A stretch of 64,000 bases of DNA, from the NCBI RefSeq assembly GCF_030063365.1, contig NZ_JASISY010000013.1, forward strand, positions 1 to 64,000, given 5' to 3'. The first letter of the stretch is position 1. Every line of letters begins with the position of its first letter. Under the pieces are notes generated by a model. That model saw nothing but the letters and a program-made list of their open reading frames with translations, made no database searches and was not told the origin of the DNA. This DNA is from Cryobacterium sp. PH29-G1 (lineage in GTDB: Bacteria; Actinomycetota; Actinomycetes; Actinomycetales; Microbacteriaceae). Both the position numbers and the translations under genes were made by a program. Below, one piece after another: positions 34,981-43,047 of the stretch.

Positions 34981-35743
34981 ACGGATCATTCGGCTGGTCA
35001 ACGGGCAGAATCTCCACCGGGGTGAGCGCGAGCGGATCGGTCGCTGCGGCGCTCACGCTGGGATCAAATCGCCCGGTCACCTGCACCCAGTCATCGATCT
35101 CGTACTCGGCCTGCCAGCCCGGAAGGTAGACCGGAACCCCGATCGGCTGGGCATCGACCGCGCAGCACGTCACCACGAACCGGGCGACGTAGAACACATT
35201 GTCGGGGTCCTGGGCATCGGGCGTTACGAACCCGGTAACCCGGGCGGTCTTGTCGGCGTAGAAAGCGGGGTCGGTGGATTGGGCGAGCAGGGACACCCAC
35301 TCCCGCACGCTGAGCTCCTCGAAGTCTCCGGCGCCGATCAGTGCCGCCGTTTGGTCGGCGTCGGTGCCGAGTCCACCGGAATTGACCTCGCGCTGGGTAG
35401 CCGTCGCGCTGGTCAACGTGGTCGGTGGCACCACGACGATGGCGACGCCCATAACGAGAAGCAGCACGATTCCGGTACCGGTCAGGGTCGTTGCCAGTCG
35501 GCCCGCATCCTCCACTTCGAAGGAACGGCGGCGAACAAAACCGGCACTCACCAGCACCAGCCCAACGAGCGCCATGACGATCGTGAAGACGAAGTAACGC
35601 GGATGGATATACAGCCCGAGTTCATCGTTCAGCCCGAGCCAGAGCGTGACGACGACGACCACGAGACTGAGCATGATGCCCTGCCATCGCTCCGCCCAGT
35701 ACCGCAGGCGGGCTGACCTCGGGCCTACTCGCCTAGGCGACAT
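34970..35743 (-). CDS. TIGR03943 (YcgQ-like) membrane protein
   Basis: The 257-residue protein starts with a basic stretch and three or four hydrophobic helices (IMLSLVVVVVTLWLGLNDEL, YFVFTIVMALVGLVLVSAGF, GTGIVLLLVMGVAIVVVPPT). The extracytoplasmic part that follows has ADKTARVTGFVTPDAQDPDN and FVVTCCAVDAQPIGVPVYLP, the double-Cys signature of this family. Family members sit beside a permease of the YcgR/ArsP type, as here: the start overlaps the permease stop by 11 nt. They are thought to act as one membrane unit. The substrate is unknown. Confidence 0.85.
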   Translation of the reverse strand: MSPRRVGPRSARLRYWAERWQGIMLSLVVVVVTLWLGLNDELGLYIHPRYFVFTIVMALVGLVLVSAGFVRRRSFEVEDAGRLATTLTGTGIVLLLVMGVAIVVVPPTTLTSATATQREVNSGGLGTDADQTAALIGAGDFEELSVREWVSLLAQSTDPAFYADKTARVTGFVTPDAQDPDNVFYVARFVVTCCAVDAQPIGVPVYLPGWQAEYEIDDWVQVTGRFDPSVSAAATDPLALTPVEILPVDQPNDPYVY

Positions 35744-36773
35744 AGTTCACCAACAATCCGAGCGCCGCACTCATCAAGCCCACAACGACGGTGATCTGCA
35801 CCAGGGTGCGGCTGGTGAAGGTTGTGCGCATGAGTGCCAGCATCTTGATGTCGATCAGGGCGCCGAAAACCAGGAAGGCCACAATACCTCCGGGCAGGAA
35901 GGTGCTGCCGAACGACAAGATGAAGAACGCATCGACGTTGGAGCAGACCGCCACGACGAAGGCCAAAGCCATCATGGCGAGCACCGACCAGACCGGGTTG
36001 CTACCGAGTGCGAGCAGCACCGACCGCGGTATGAATACCTGGGTGAGGGCGGCAACGCCCGAACCGATGAAGAGCGCCGGCATAATGACCGAGGTTTCGC
36101 GAATGAAGATCTCTGTGGTCTGGCTGAACCGACTGTCGCGGCCGTGCCCACCGTGCTCATGGCCGTGGCCGCTGCCCGAACCGACCTCGCAGGCGATGGC
36201 GAACCGGGTCGTCAGCAGGCTCTGCGGGTTGGGGTGCTGACTGAACAACCAACCGACCACGTTGGCAATGAGGAACCCGCCCAGTAACCGGGCCACCAGA
36301 ATGTGGCCGTCCCATCCGAAGGCCTGGTGCGTGGTGATGATGGTGATGGGGTTCAGAATGGGCGCGGCGAGCAGAAATGTGATCGATTCGGAGACGGTGA
36401 ATCCGCCGACCATGAATCCGCGGGCCAGCGGCACGTTGCCGCACTCGCATACCGGAAAAAACATGCCGAGCAGTGAGATGGACGCTCGCCGCAGAATCGG
36501 GTTCTTCGGCAGATGCCGGGCGAGCACACCGTGCGGCAACCACACCTGCACGACGGCAGAGAGGAGAATGCCCAGAAAAACGAAGGGTACCGACTCGATA
36601 ATGACGCTGATCGCCAGCGTGAGGGTGTCCTGCACCCGATCGGGCAGTTGCCAGCCGCTGAGTTGTTCTTCCAGGTAAGGCGGCGCCAGTGCCCGAAGGA
36701 CGAACACGGCGAGTACCACCAGCACCCCCGCGGTGAGGCCGAAAGGCCATCGCCGCGGGAGCGGGGGGTGCAC
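35733..36773 (-). CDS. YcgR/ArsP-type permease (PF03773), histidine-rich loop
   Basis: The 346-residue protein has about eight membrane helices and the family motif FFPVCECGNVPLARGFMVGG near residue 109, plus LAAPILNPITIITTHQAFG. The loop near residues 197-209 is histidine-rich (GSGHGHEHGGHGRD), which points to metal ion binding. Members are permeases, with ArsP exporting organoarsenicals. Those paired with TIGR03943 proteins have no firmly assigned substrate but occur in zinc-controlled clusters. GTG 36773 is the start. Only 39 nt separate it from rne, so read-through from rne is likely. Confidence 0.85.
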   Translation of the reverse strand: MHPPLPRRWPFGLTAGVLVVLAVFVLRALAPPYLEEQLSGWQLPDRVQDTLTLAISVIIESVPFVFLGILLSAVVQVWLPHGVLARHLPKNPILRRASISLLGMFFPVCECGNVPLARGFMVGGFTVSESITFLLAAPILNPITIITTHQAFGWDGHILVARLLGGFLIANVVGWLFSQHPNPQSLLTTRFAIACEVGSGSGHGHEHGGHGRDSRFSQTTEIFIRETSVIMPALFIGSGVAALTQVFIPRSVLLALGSNPVWSVLAMMALAFVVAVCSNVDAFFILSFGSTFLPGGIVAFLVFGALIDIKMLALMRTTFTSRTLVQITVVVGLMSAALGLLVNYVA

Positions 36774-36812
36774 GTTGATTGCGGTACCGTCTGACGCGGT
36801 TCTCGGCCAGGC

Positions 36813-39737
36813 CTACTCGCCGAGCGGCGGCTGACTCGGTGCCGACGCCGATGTCGACGTACCGGTCGCGGTCAAGATGGCCTGACCGGTGGAACCACCG
36901 GCGGTCGTCACGCGCCGGCTGCGCGCGCGTCCCTGGCCGGGCTGTTTTGGTTCCGGAAGGGAATCGAGCACCGAATCCAGCAGATCATCGGTCACCTGCT
37001 TGCTCGGACGCCGTGCGGTGCGCGTCGACTTCTTCACCGGGAGATCCAGAATGTCGACGGATCCGCTGCGGGACTCTGTACTGGACTCCAAGGCGATCGG
37101 CTCTGATACCGGCTTCGCGACCGGCTCGGCGACCTCAGTACGGGCCGGGGCGCTGGCTGTGGCTGACGCTTGTTCGGCCTGTTTGGCTTGTTCGGCCTGT
37201 TCCAGGCTGGCCTGACGTGCGCGGGCCTGCTCCGAGCGCGACTGCTGCCCGCGGCCGCCCTGGCCGCGTGAACGCGACTGGCGGCCACGTGAACGCTCGG
37301 CACCGGCCGGTGCCGTCTGAACGCTGCCGGCCTGCTCTGCGCTCCCCTGATCCGTGCCAGCCTGTTCTGTGTTGGCAGGCTCGGTGCTGGCCTGATCCGT
37401 GCTGGCCTGATACGTGCTGGCCTGATCCGTGCTGGCGTGCTCGGTGTTGATTCGCCCGGTGCTGGCCTGCTCCGTGCGGGCCGGCCCGGCGACCGGCGTG
37501 GTCGACGTGGCGTCAACATCCGCTGCCGGAGAATTCGGCGCCGGAACAATCGCGATGGAACCGGTGCGCGTAATGGTGCGCGCCGCAATCAGCGCGAGAG
37601 CCTGCTTCGCGTCCTCCGTGATGCCGTGGGTACCCTGCCCGCCCTTGGGCGCATCCGACCCGGCGGTGCTGGCGCCGTCTCGCTGACCCGAGGTATCGCG
37701 GCCGTTGCCCGAACCGTTGGTGCCTGAACCGTTATTGCCTGAACCGTTATTGCCGGCGCCGTTCGTCCCACCGTTGGTGGTGGCGGTGCTGCCGTTCTTC
37801 GCGCGCGGGCGGCGTTCCTGCGGCGGCTGCGCCGTCTGACGGTGCTTCACGACCGGGTCGTGGTGCACGATGATGCCACGGCCGGCGCAGGCCTCACAGT
37901 TTTCGCTGAACGATTCCAGCAGGCCCAGGCCGAGCTTCTTACGCGTCATCTGCACGAGGCCGAGCGAGGTCACCTCAGCCACCTGGTGCTTGGTGCGGTC
38001 ACGGCTGAGGCACTCGATCAGACGCCGCGACACGAGGTCGCGGTTGGACTCGAGCACCATGTCAATGAAGTCGACGACAATGATGCCGCCGATGTCACGC
38101 AGGCGCAGCTGACGCACGATCTCTTCGGCCGCTTCAAGGTTGTTCTTGGTGACGGTCTCTTCGAGGTTTCCGCCGCTACCGACGAACTTGCCCGTATTGA
38201 CGTCAACGACGGTCATGGCCTCGGTGCGGTCGATCACGAGCGATCCACCAGACGGCAGCCAAACCTTACGGTCGAGGGCCTTTTCGATCTGCTCCGAGAT
38301 GCGGAACTCGTCGAAGGCATCCACCTCGCCCTCATAGGTTTCAACACGCTCGAGCAGGTCGGGCGCAACCTGGCTGAGGTAGTTCTCAATCGTGGAACGC
38401 ACATCGGGACCGGCCACCACCATGCGTTGGAAGTCCTCGTTGAAGACGTCTCGCACGATCTTGACGAGCAGGTCCGGCTCGCTGTGGAGCTCGGCAGGAG
38501 CCTGGGCAGACTCGACCTGCTCGGCGATGCTGGCCCACTGCAGCCGCAGCCGATCGACATCAACGGTGAGCTGCTCGTCGGTGGCACCCTCGGCGGCGGT
38601 GCGCACGATGACGCCCACGTTGTCGGGCAGCACCTCCTTCAGGATCTTCTTCAGGCGGGCACGCTCGGTGTCGGGGAGCTTGCGGCTGATGCCGTTCATC
38701 GAACCGTTCGGCACGTAAACGAGATAGCGGCCCGGCAGCGACACCTGGCTGGTCAGCCGGGCGCCCTTGTGACCGATCGGATCCTTGGTCACCTGAACGA
38801 GCACCTTGTCGCCCGGCTTGAGCGCGAGCTCGATGCGGCGGGCCTGGTTGTTGCTGCCGCTGTTTTCGGCAGCGGCATCCCAATCGACTTCACCGGAGTA
38901 CAGCACCGCGTTGCGTCCGCGGCCGATGTCGACGAAAGCGGCTTCCATGCTCGGGAGAACGTTCTGCACTCGACCGAGGTACACATTGCCGATGAGTGAG
39001 GCATCCTGGTTCTTCGCGACGTAGTGCTCGACCAGCACGCCGTCTTCGAGCACGCCGATCTGGATCTTGTTGTGCTTGGCGCGCACCACCATGAGGCGGT
39101 CGACCGACTCCCGGCGGGCGAGAAACTCCGCCTCCGAAATGACGGGGCGGCGGCGACCGGCGTCGCGGCCGTCGCGGCGGCGCTGCTTCTTTGCTTCGAG
39201 GCGCGTCGACCCCTTGATGCGCTGAGGTTCCGTGATGAGTTCGGGTTCGCGCGGCGCACGCACCTTGACGACAGTGTTGGCGGGGTCGTCCGTGCCGGAA
39301 CGGTTCTCGTCTCCGGTACGACGACGGGCTCGGCGGCGAACCGTCGTCGTCTCCTCTTCCTCGTCGTCATCAAGCGGGTGCTGCTGCGAGGAACGGATGC
39401 CGGTACGCGCGGGCATCGGCAGAATCTCCGGCGCCTGGAACAGGAGCGAGAACGAGGGGCGCACCGGGGGCGTGGCCTGGTCGCCGGTCTTGTCAGCTTC
39501 GGGGTTTTCAGGCGTTACGTCGCTCATCTGCTGCGCTCCCGTGACGTTGTTGTACTCGGCAATGATCACTCTGTCGGGTGTCGGCTCAGCGTCGTGGGCC
39601 GGCACAGCGGATGCTTCGATGGCCGCCGGCACCTCGATGGCTGCTGCGGGGCTCGACCGTGTGACCGGCGTCTTCCGGGCTGATTTGCGAGTGCCGAACA
39701 GGCCCTTGCGCTTCTTGTTTTCGTTGTCTTCCACCAT
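36813..39737 (-). CDS. rne: Ribonuclease E/G
   Basis: The 974-residue endoribonuclease processes rRNA and mRNA. Order of parts: a low-complexity N-terminal region; the S1 domain (GNVYLGRVQNVLPSMEAAFV, DIGRGRNAVLYSGEVD); the DNase I-like catalytic domain with the Mg-binding Asp residues in VDVNTGKFVG and IIVVDFIDM; and the zinc-link CEACAGRG. The C-terminal 300 residues are disordered, with NNGSGNNGSGTNGSG-type and STDQASTEPANTEQ-type repeats. This is the actinobacterial layout with disordered ends on both sides. ATG 39737 has AAGGAG upstream. The 300-nt divergent gap before it includes a long leader, where rne autoregulation is known in other bacteria. Confidence 0.93.
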   Translation of the reverse strand: MVEDNENKKRKGLFGTRKSARKTPVTRSSPAAAIEVPAAIEASAVPAHDAEPTPDRVIIAEYNNVTGAQQMSDVTPENPEADKTGDQATPPVRPSFSLLFQAPEILPMPARTGIRSSQQHPLDDDEEEETTTVRRRARRRTGDENRSGTDDPANTVVKVRAPREPELITEPQRIKGSTRLEAKKQRRRDGRDAGRRRPVISEAEFLARRESVDRLMVVRAKHNKIQIGVLEDGVLVEHYVAKNQDASLIGNVYLGRVQNVLPSMEAAFVDIGRGRNAVLYSGEVDWDAAAENSGSNNQARRIELALKPGDKVLVQVTKDPIGHKGARLTSQVSLPGRYLVYVPNGSMNGISRKLPDTERARLKKILKEVLPDNVGVIVRTAAEGATDEQLTVDVDRLRLQWASIAEQVESAQAPAELHSEPDLLVKIVRDVFNEDFQRMVVAGPDVRSTIENYLSQVAPDLLERVETYEGEVDAFDEFRISEQIEKALDRKVWLPSGGSLVIDRTEAMTVVDVNTGKFVGSGGNLEETVTKNNLEAAEEIVRQLRLRDIGGIIVVDFIDMVLESNRDLVSRRLIECLSRDRTKHQVAEVTSLGLVQMTRKKLGLGLLESFSENCEACAGRGIIVHHDPVVKHRQTAQPPQERRPRAKNGSTATTNGGTNGAGNNGSGNNGSGTNGSGNGRDTSGQRDGASTAGSDAPKGGQGTHGITEDAKQALALIAARTITRTGSIAIVPAPNSPAADVDATSTTPVAGPARTEQASTGRINTEHASTDQASTYQASTDQASTEPANTEQAGTDQGSAEQAGSVQTAPAGAERSRGRQSRSRGQGGRGQQSRSEQARARQASLEQAEQAKQAEQASATASAPARTEVAEPVAKPVSEPIALESSTESRSGSVDILDLPVKKSTRTARRPSKQVTDDLLDSVLDSLPEPKQPGQGRARSRRVTTAGGSTGQAILTATGTSTSASAPSQPPLGE

Positions 39738-40008
39738 CACTGGTGCGCTCCTTGACCGCTGTGGGCGACCGCGCCACCCACCGGTTACTCTCTCGTGCAA
39801 GAATTTCACCTTCGTGAAAACCTCGCGAATGTTTTACTGCGGCAACCGGCTTTGACCCCATATTGGTGCTCGAGGACTGTGCTCTGGTTGCTAAAACTTC
39901 GGGTCGTGGGACCCTTATGTCGGGCGACTGTTGCCCGTTAAGCTTCTTTGGCGTCTGCTTGAGCGCGGCTCAACGACTACCAAGATTATCGCATGTAATC
40001 GCACAAAG

Positions 40009-40025
40009 CCACGCCGCCCGCGTGG
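40009..40025. promoter_or_regulatory. Inverted repeat just before the VKOR start
   Basis: CCACGC (40009-40014) and GCGTGG (40020-40025) flank 5 nt, 13 nt before the GTG start at 40039 and overlapping a CATAAT-like element. It could be an operator or a 5' leader hairpin. The remaining 39738-40008 shows no gene. Confidence 0.3.
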
Positions 40026-40038
40026 CATAATCGCAAGC

Positions 40039-40638
40039 GTGCCACAGACAGAGCGTTCTCAGCGTCCAACCGGCCTCGCCATATTCCTCGTAATCGCCGG
40101 GATCATTGCTTTTGCAGCGGCATTCGCGCTCACGCTCGACAAGATCCACCTGCTGGAGGATCCACACGCGCAACTCAGTTGCAGTTTCAGTGTCCTCATC
40201 GGTTGTGCCACGAACCTCGCCTCCCCACAGGGCGCCATTCTCGGCTTTCCGAACCCGCTGATCGGGCTCGCCGCCTGGAGTGTCGTCATCACGATCGGCA
40301 TGGCTATCCTGGCTGGCGCCAAATTCGCACGCTGGTTCTGGGTGGGCCTCAACCTCGGCATGCTCGCCGCAATCGTGTTCGTGATCTGGCTCATCGGACA
40401 GAGCATCTTCGTGCTCGATGTGCTCTGCCCGTGGTGCATGGTGACCTGGGCGGTAACCATCCCGGCCTTTTTGGCCGTAACCCTCTACAACTTCAAGGTG
40501 GGGAACCTGCCCGGCGGGGCATCCGTTCGCCGCGTGGCGCAGTCGCTGTATTCCTGGTTGTTTGTGATCACCATCGTGTGCTACATCGTTTTTTTTATCG
40601 TGGCTCAGGTCAACATGGATGTGTTGAACCGCCTCTAG
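40039..40638 (+). CDS. Vitamin K epoxide reductase (VKOR)-family protein
   Basis: The 199-residue protein has five hydrophobic helices, the loop cysteines in SCSFSVLIGCATNL near residue 60, and the redox pair C130-P-W-C133. Actinobacterial VKOR re-oxidises a partner thioredoxin-like protein to make disulfides outside the membrane, passing electrons to menaquinone. GTG 40039 is the start because the first helix follows, LAIFLVIAGIIAFAAAFALT. An upstream start at 39931 adds a non-conserved leader. It lies between rne and ndk on the opposite strand and ends in a strong convergent terminator. Confidence 0.9.
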   Translation: MPQTERSQRPTGLAIFLVIAGIIAFAAAFALTLDKIHLLEDPHAQLSCSFSVLIGCATNLASPQGAILGFPNPLIGLAAWSVVITIGMAILAGAKFARWFWVGLNLGMLAAIVFVIWLIGQSIFVLDVLCPWCMVTWAVTIPAFLAVTLYNFKVGNLPGGASVRRVAQSLYSWLFVITIVCYIVFFIVAQVNMDVLNRL

Positions 40639-40656
40639 CCCGGCCCCGAATACAGA

Positions 40657-40689
40657 AATGGCCCCGCCTCACACTGAGACGGGGCCATT
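40657..40689. terminator. Convergent terminator between VKOR gene and ndk
   Basis: AATGGCCCCG (40657-40666) pairs with CGGGGCCATT (40680-40689), 10 bp, with a 13-nt loop. It serves both genes. Confidence 0.75.
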
Positions 40690-40703
40690 CAGATGCCTGT
40701 GGG

Positions 40704-41126
40704 TCAGTTGAACCAGAGGGCCAGCTCGCGCGCTGCGGATTCGGGGGAATCCGAGCCGTGCACGAGGTTCTGCTGAACCTTGGAGCCCCAGTCGCGGCCG
40801 AGGTCGCCGCGGATGGTTCCGGGTGCCGCGGTCGAGGGATCGGTGGTTCCGGCGAGGGCACGGAAACCCTCGATGACCCGGTTTCCGGCAACGCGGAAGG
40901 CGACGATCGGGCCGCTTTCCATGAATTCGACGAGGGGCTCGTAAAACGGCTTGCCCTCGTGCTCGGCGTAGTGCGCCGCGAGCAGCGTGCGGTCCGGCTC
41001 GACGAGCTTCAGATCAACGAGCGAGTATCCTTTGGCCTCGATGCGGCGCAGAATCTCACCGGTCAGGTTGCGGGCCACGCCGTCGGGCTTGACCAAAACG
41101 AGGGTTTCTTCAATCGGGGTGTTCAT
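40704..41126 (-). CDS. ndk: Nucleoside diphosphate kinase
   Basis: The 140-residue enzyme equilibrates NTP and NDP pools. It has TLVLVKPDGVARNLTGEIL at the start, ALAGTTDPSTAAPGTIRGDL and the phospho-histidine segment NLVHGSDSPESAARELALWF. Length is normal. Its start overlaps the DUF4233 stop by 4 nt, placing it last in the ileS-folC-DUF4233-ndk operon. Confidence 0.96.
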   Translation of the reverse strand: MNTPIEETLVLVKPDGVARNLTGEILRRIEAKGYSLVDLKLVEPDRTLLAAHYAEHEGKPFYEPLVEFMESGPIVAFRVAGNRVIEGFRALAGTTDPSTAAPGTIRGDLGRDWGSKVQQNLVHGSDSPESAARELALWFN

Positions 41127-41575
41127 TTAATCTCCTTGTACTGATCTCGATGCGTGTGATCTATTTTCGAGCCGACAATCATGCTGTAGGTCCACATGGC
41201 GGCAAACAGTGCGCCAACGAAAAACATGGCGGGGGTGACAAACCCGGTGGCAATTATGACCGCCTGCAGCAGCCAACCGATGAAGTAGGACCAGCGAAAG
41301 CGGAGCAGCGCGATCAGGGCGACCATGCTCAGGCAGAGCAGCACACCACCGATCACCACGGCCAGCGGCGAGACCGGTCCGGGCTCGGTCGCCACGGACA
41401 CGAGTCCCAGGGTGACGACCGCGCCGAGGAACACGACAATGGTCTCAAACCCGAGCAGAATGGTGGCGAGGCTGCGTTTCACCGAACGTGGGCCCGACGA
41501 ACGTCGGGATCGGCCCGGGCCGGCCCCGACCGGGTTGACACCCTCAGCATTCACGCCCTCAGTCGCACCGGTCAT
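41123..41575 (-). CDS. DUF4233 membrane protein
   Basis: The 150-residue protein has a basic N-terminal part (RRSSGPRSVKRSLATILLGF) and four hydrophobic helices, ending in FFVGALFAAMWTYSMIVGSK. This is DUF4233, conserved between folC and ndk in actinobacteria. Function is unknown. ATG 41575 overlaps the folC stop by 4 nt, and its stop overlaps ndk by 4 nt. An in-frame ATG at 41587 exists but lies inside folC. Confidence 0.88.
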   Translation of the reverse strand: MTGATEGVNAEGVNPVGAGPGRSRRSSGPRSVKRSLATILLGFETIVVFLGAVVTLGLVSVATEPGPVSPLAVVIGGVLLCLSMVALIALLRFRWSYFIGWLLQAVIIATGFVTPAMFFVGALFAAMWTYSMIVGSKIDHTHRDQYKEIK

Positions 41576-43047
41576 TTCTCCATCCATTCGCCGGCGGCGG
41601 CGAGGGTGATCGCTTCACCGACGAGCACGATCGACCCCGTGACGAGCACGGCCCGCTTCGGCGCCTGCGCGGCCCACTCCCGGGCGCCGTCGAGCGCCGC
41701 GGCAAGGTCGTCGAAGCGGAAGGTGACCTGGTCGCTGGTCCACTCGGCGATATTGTCGGCGAGGTCATCCATGCGCACGGCCCGATCCGAGTGCGGCTCC
41801 GTGACGTAGAACCGGTCGACCTGGGGAGCCAGCGCGGCGACGATGCCCCGCGCGTCTTTATCGGCGAGGATTCCGACCACCACGGCGATCTCATCGAAGT
41901 CGAAGTAGGCCTCGAGCGCGGCAGCAAGGGCCGTGGCACCGTGCGGATTGTGCGCGGCGTCGACGAGCACGGTCGGTTCGATGCCGACCAGTTGCAGGCG
42001 ACCGGGAGAAGTCGCGCTGCCGAGGCCTTCGGCCAGCAGATCGCCAACCAACGCCTGGCTGCCGGCACCGAGGAATGACTCGACGGCGGCAATGGCGACG
42101 GCCGCGTTTTGTGCCTGGTGGGTGCCGTAGAGCGGCAGGAACAGCTCGTTGTAGGTGCCGGCGAGACCGCGCACCGAAATAACCTGACCGCCGACGGCGA
42201 CGGTGCTCGAGATCAGTGCGAAGCCCTCGTTCTCGCGCGCGAGTGTGGACTCACTCAGCTCCGCGGCACGAACCAGTTCGGCCTGCACCTCGTCGCTCTG
42301 GGCTGCGGAGACGACGGATGCCGCCGGCTTGATGATGCCGCTTTTGGTGCGTGCGATCTCGGCAACGGTGTTACCGAGCCGCAGCGTGTGATCGAGGGCG
42401 ATCGGCGTGAACACGGCTACCTGCCCATCGGCGACGTTGGTAGAGTCCCACTCGCCGCCCATGCCGACCTCGACCACTGCGACGTCCACCGGCGCATCAG
42501 CGAAGCAGGCGAAGGCGAGCACCGTGAGCGCTTCAAAGAAGGTCAGCGGCACCTCGCCGGCCGCTTCCAGTTCGGCGTCGACGAGCTGCAGGTAGGGCTG
42601 GATATCCGCCCAGTTGGCGGCGAGAATCTGGTCGCTGATCGGTTCACCGTCAATGACGATGCGTTCGTTCAGTCGCACCAGGTGCGGGCTAGTCAGCAGC
42701 CCGGTGCGCAAACCATAGGCACGCACGATGCTCTCAACCATGCGGCTCGTGCTGGTTTTGCCGTTGGTGCCGGCCACATGAATGATCGGATACGAGTTCT
42801 GCGGGTCACCGAGAAAGTCCAGGGCGCGTCGGGTCGGCGCCAGACGCGGTTGCGGCTGCGCCTCCCCCACGCGCTGGAGCAGCTCGGCGAAGACGGCATC
42901 GCCGGCCTCGCGGAAGGCATCCAGCGGGGCCGGCTGGTTCATCGGCTCCTCGTCGTCGCCGCGGCCGGTGATGTTCTTCCACTCGGCGCTGTCGTCGGCG
43001 GGGGTGATTGCGTCGTTGGAATCTTCGGGGGTGTCGTTCTTAGACAA
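41572..43047 (-). CDS. folC: Folylpolyglutamate synthase / dihydrofolate synthase
   Basis: The 491-residue Mur-ligase-type enzyme adds glutamate to folates. It has the ATP loop [19 protein letters not shown] near residue 88, [37 protein letters not shown], the carbamylated-lysine region [11 protein letters not shown] and [20 protein letters not shown]. An extra Asp/Glu-rich N-terminal stretch of about 40 residues precedes the core. A later start is possible, such as the Met at MNQPAP (residue 36). It overlaps the ileS stop by 8 nt. Confidence 0.93.
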   Translation of the reverse strand: MSKNDTPEDSNDAITPADDSAEWKNITGRGDDEEPMNQPAPLDAFREAGDAVFAELLQRVGEAQPQPRLAPTRRALDFLGDPQNSYPIIHVAGTNGKTSTSRMVESIVRAYGLRTGLLTSPHLVRLNERIVIDGEPISDQILAANWADIQPYLQLVDAELEAAGEVPLTFFEALTVLAFACFADAPVDVAVVEVGMGGEWDSTNVADGQVAVFTPIALDHTLRLGNTVAEIARTKSGIIKPAASVVSAAQSDEVQAELVRAAELSESTLARENEGFALISSTVAVGGQVISVRGLAGTYNELFLPLYGTHQAQNAAVAIAAVESFLGAGSQALVGDLLAEGLGSATSPGRLQLVGIEPTVLVDAAHNPHGATALAAALEAYFDFDEIAVVVGILADKDARGIVAALAPQVDRFYVTEPHSDRAVRMDDLADNIAEWTSDQVTFRFDDLAAALDGAREWAAQAPKRAVLVTGSIVLVGEAITLAAAGEWMEK

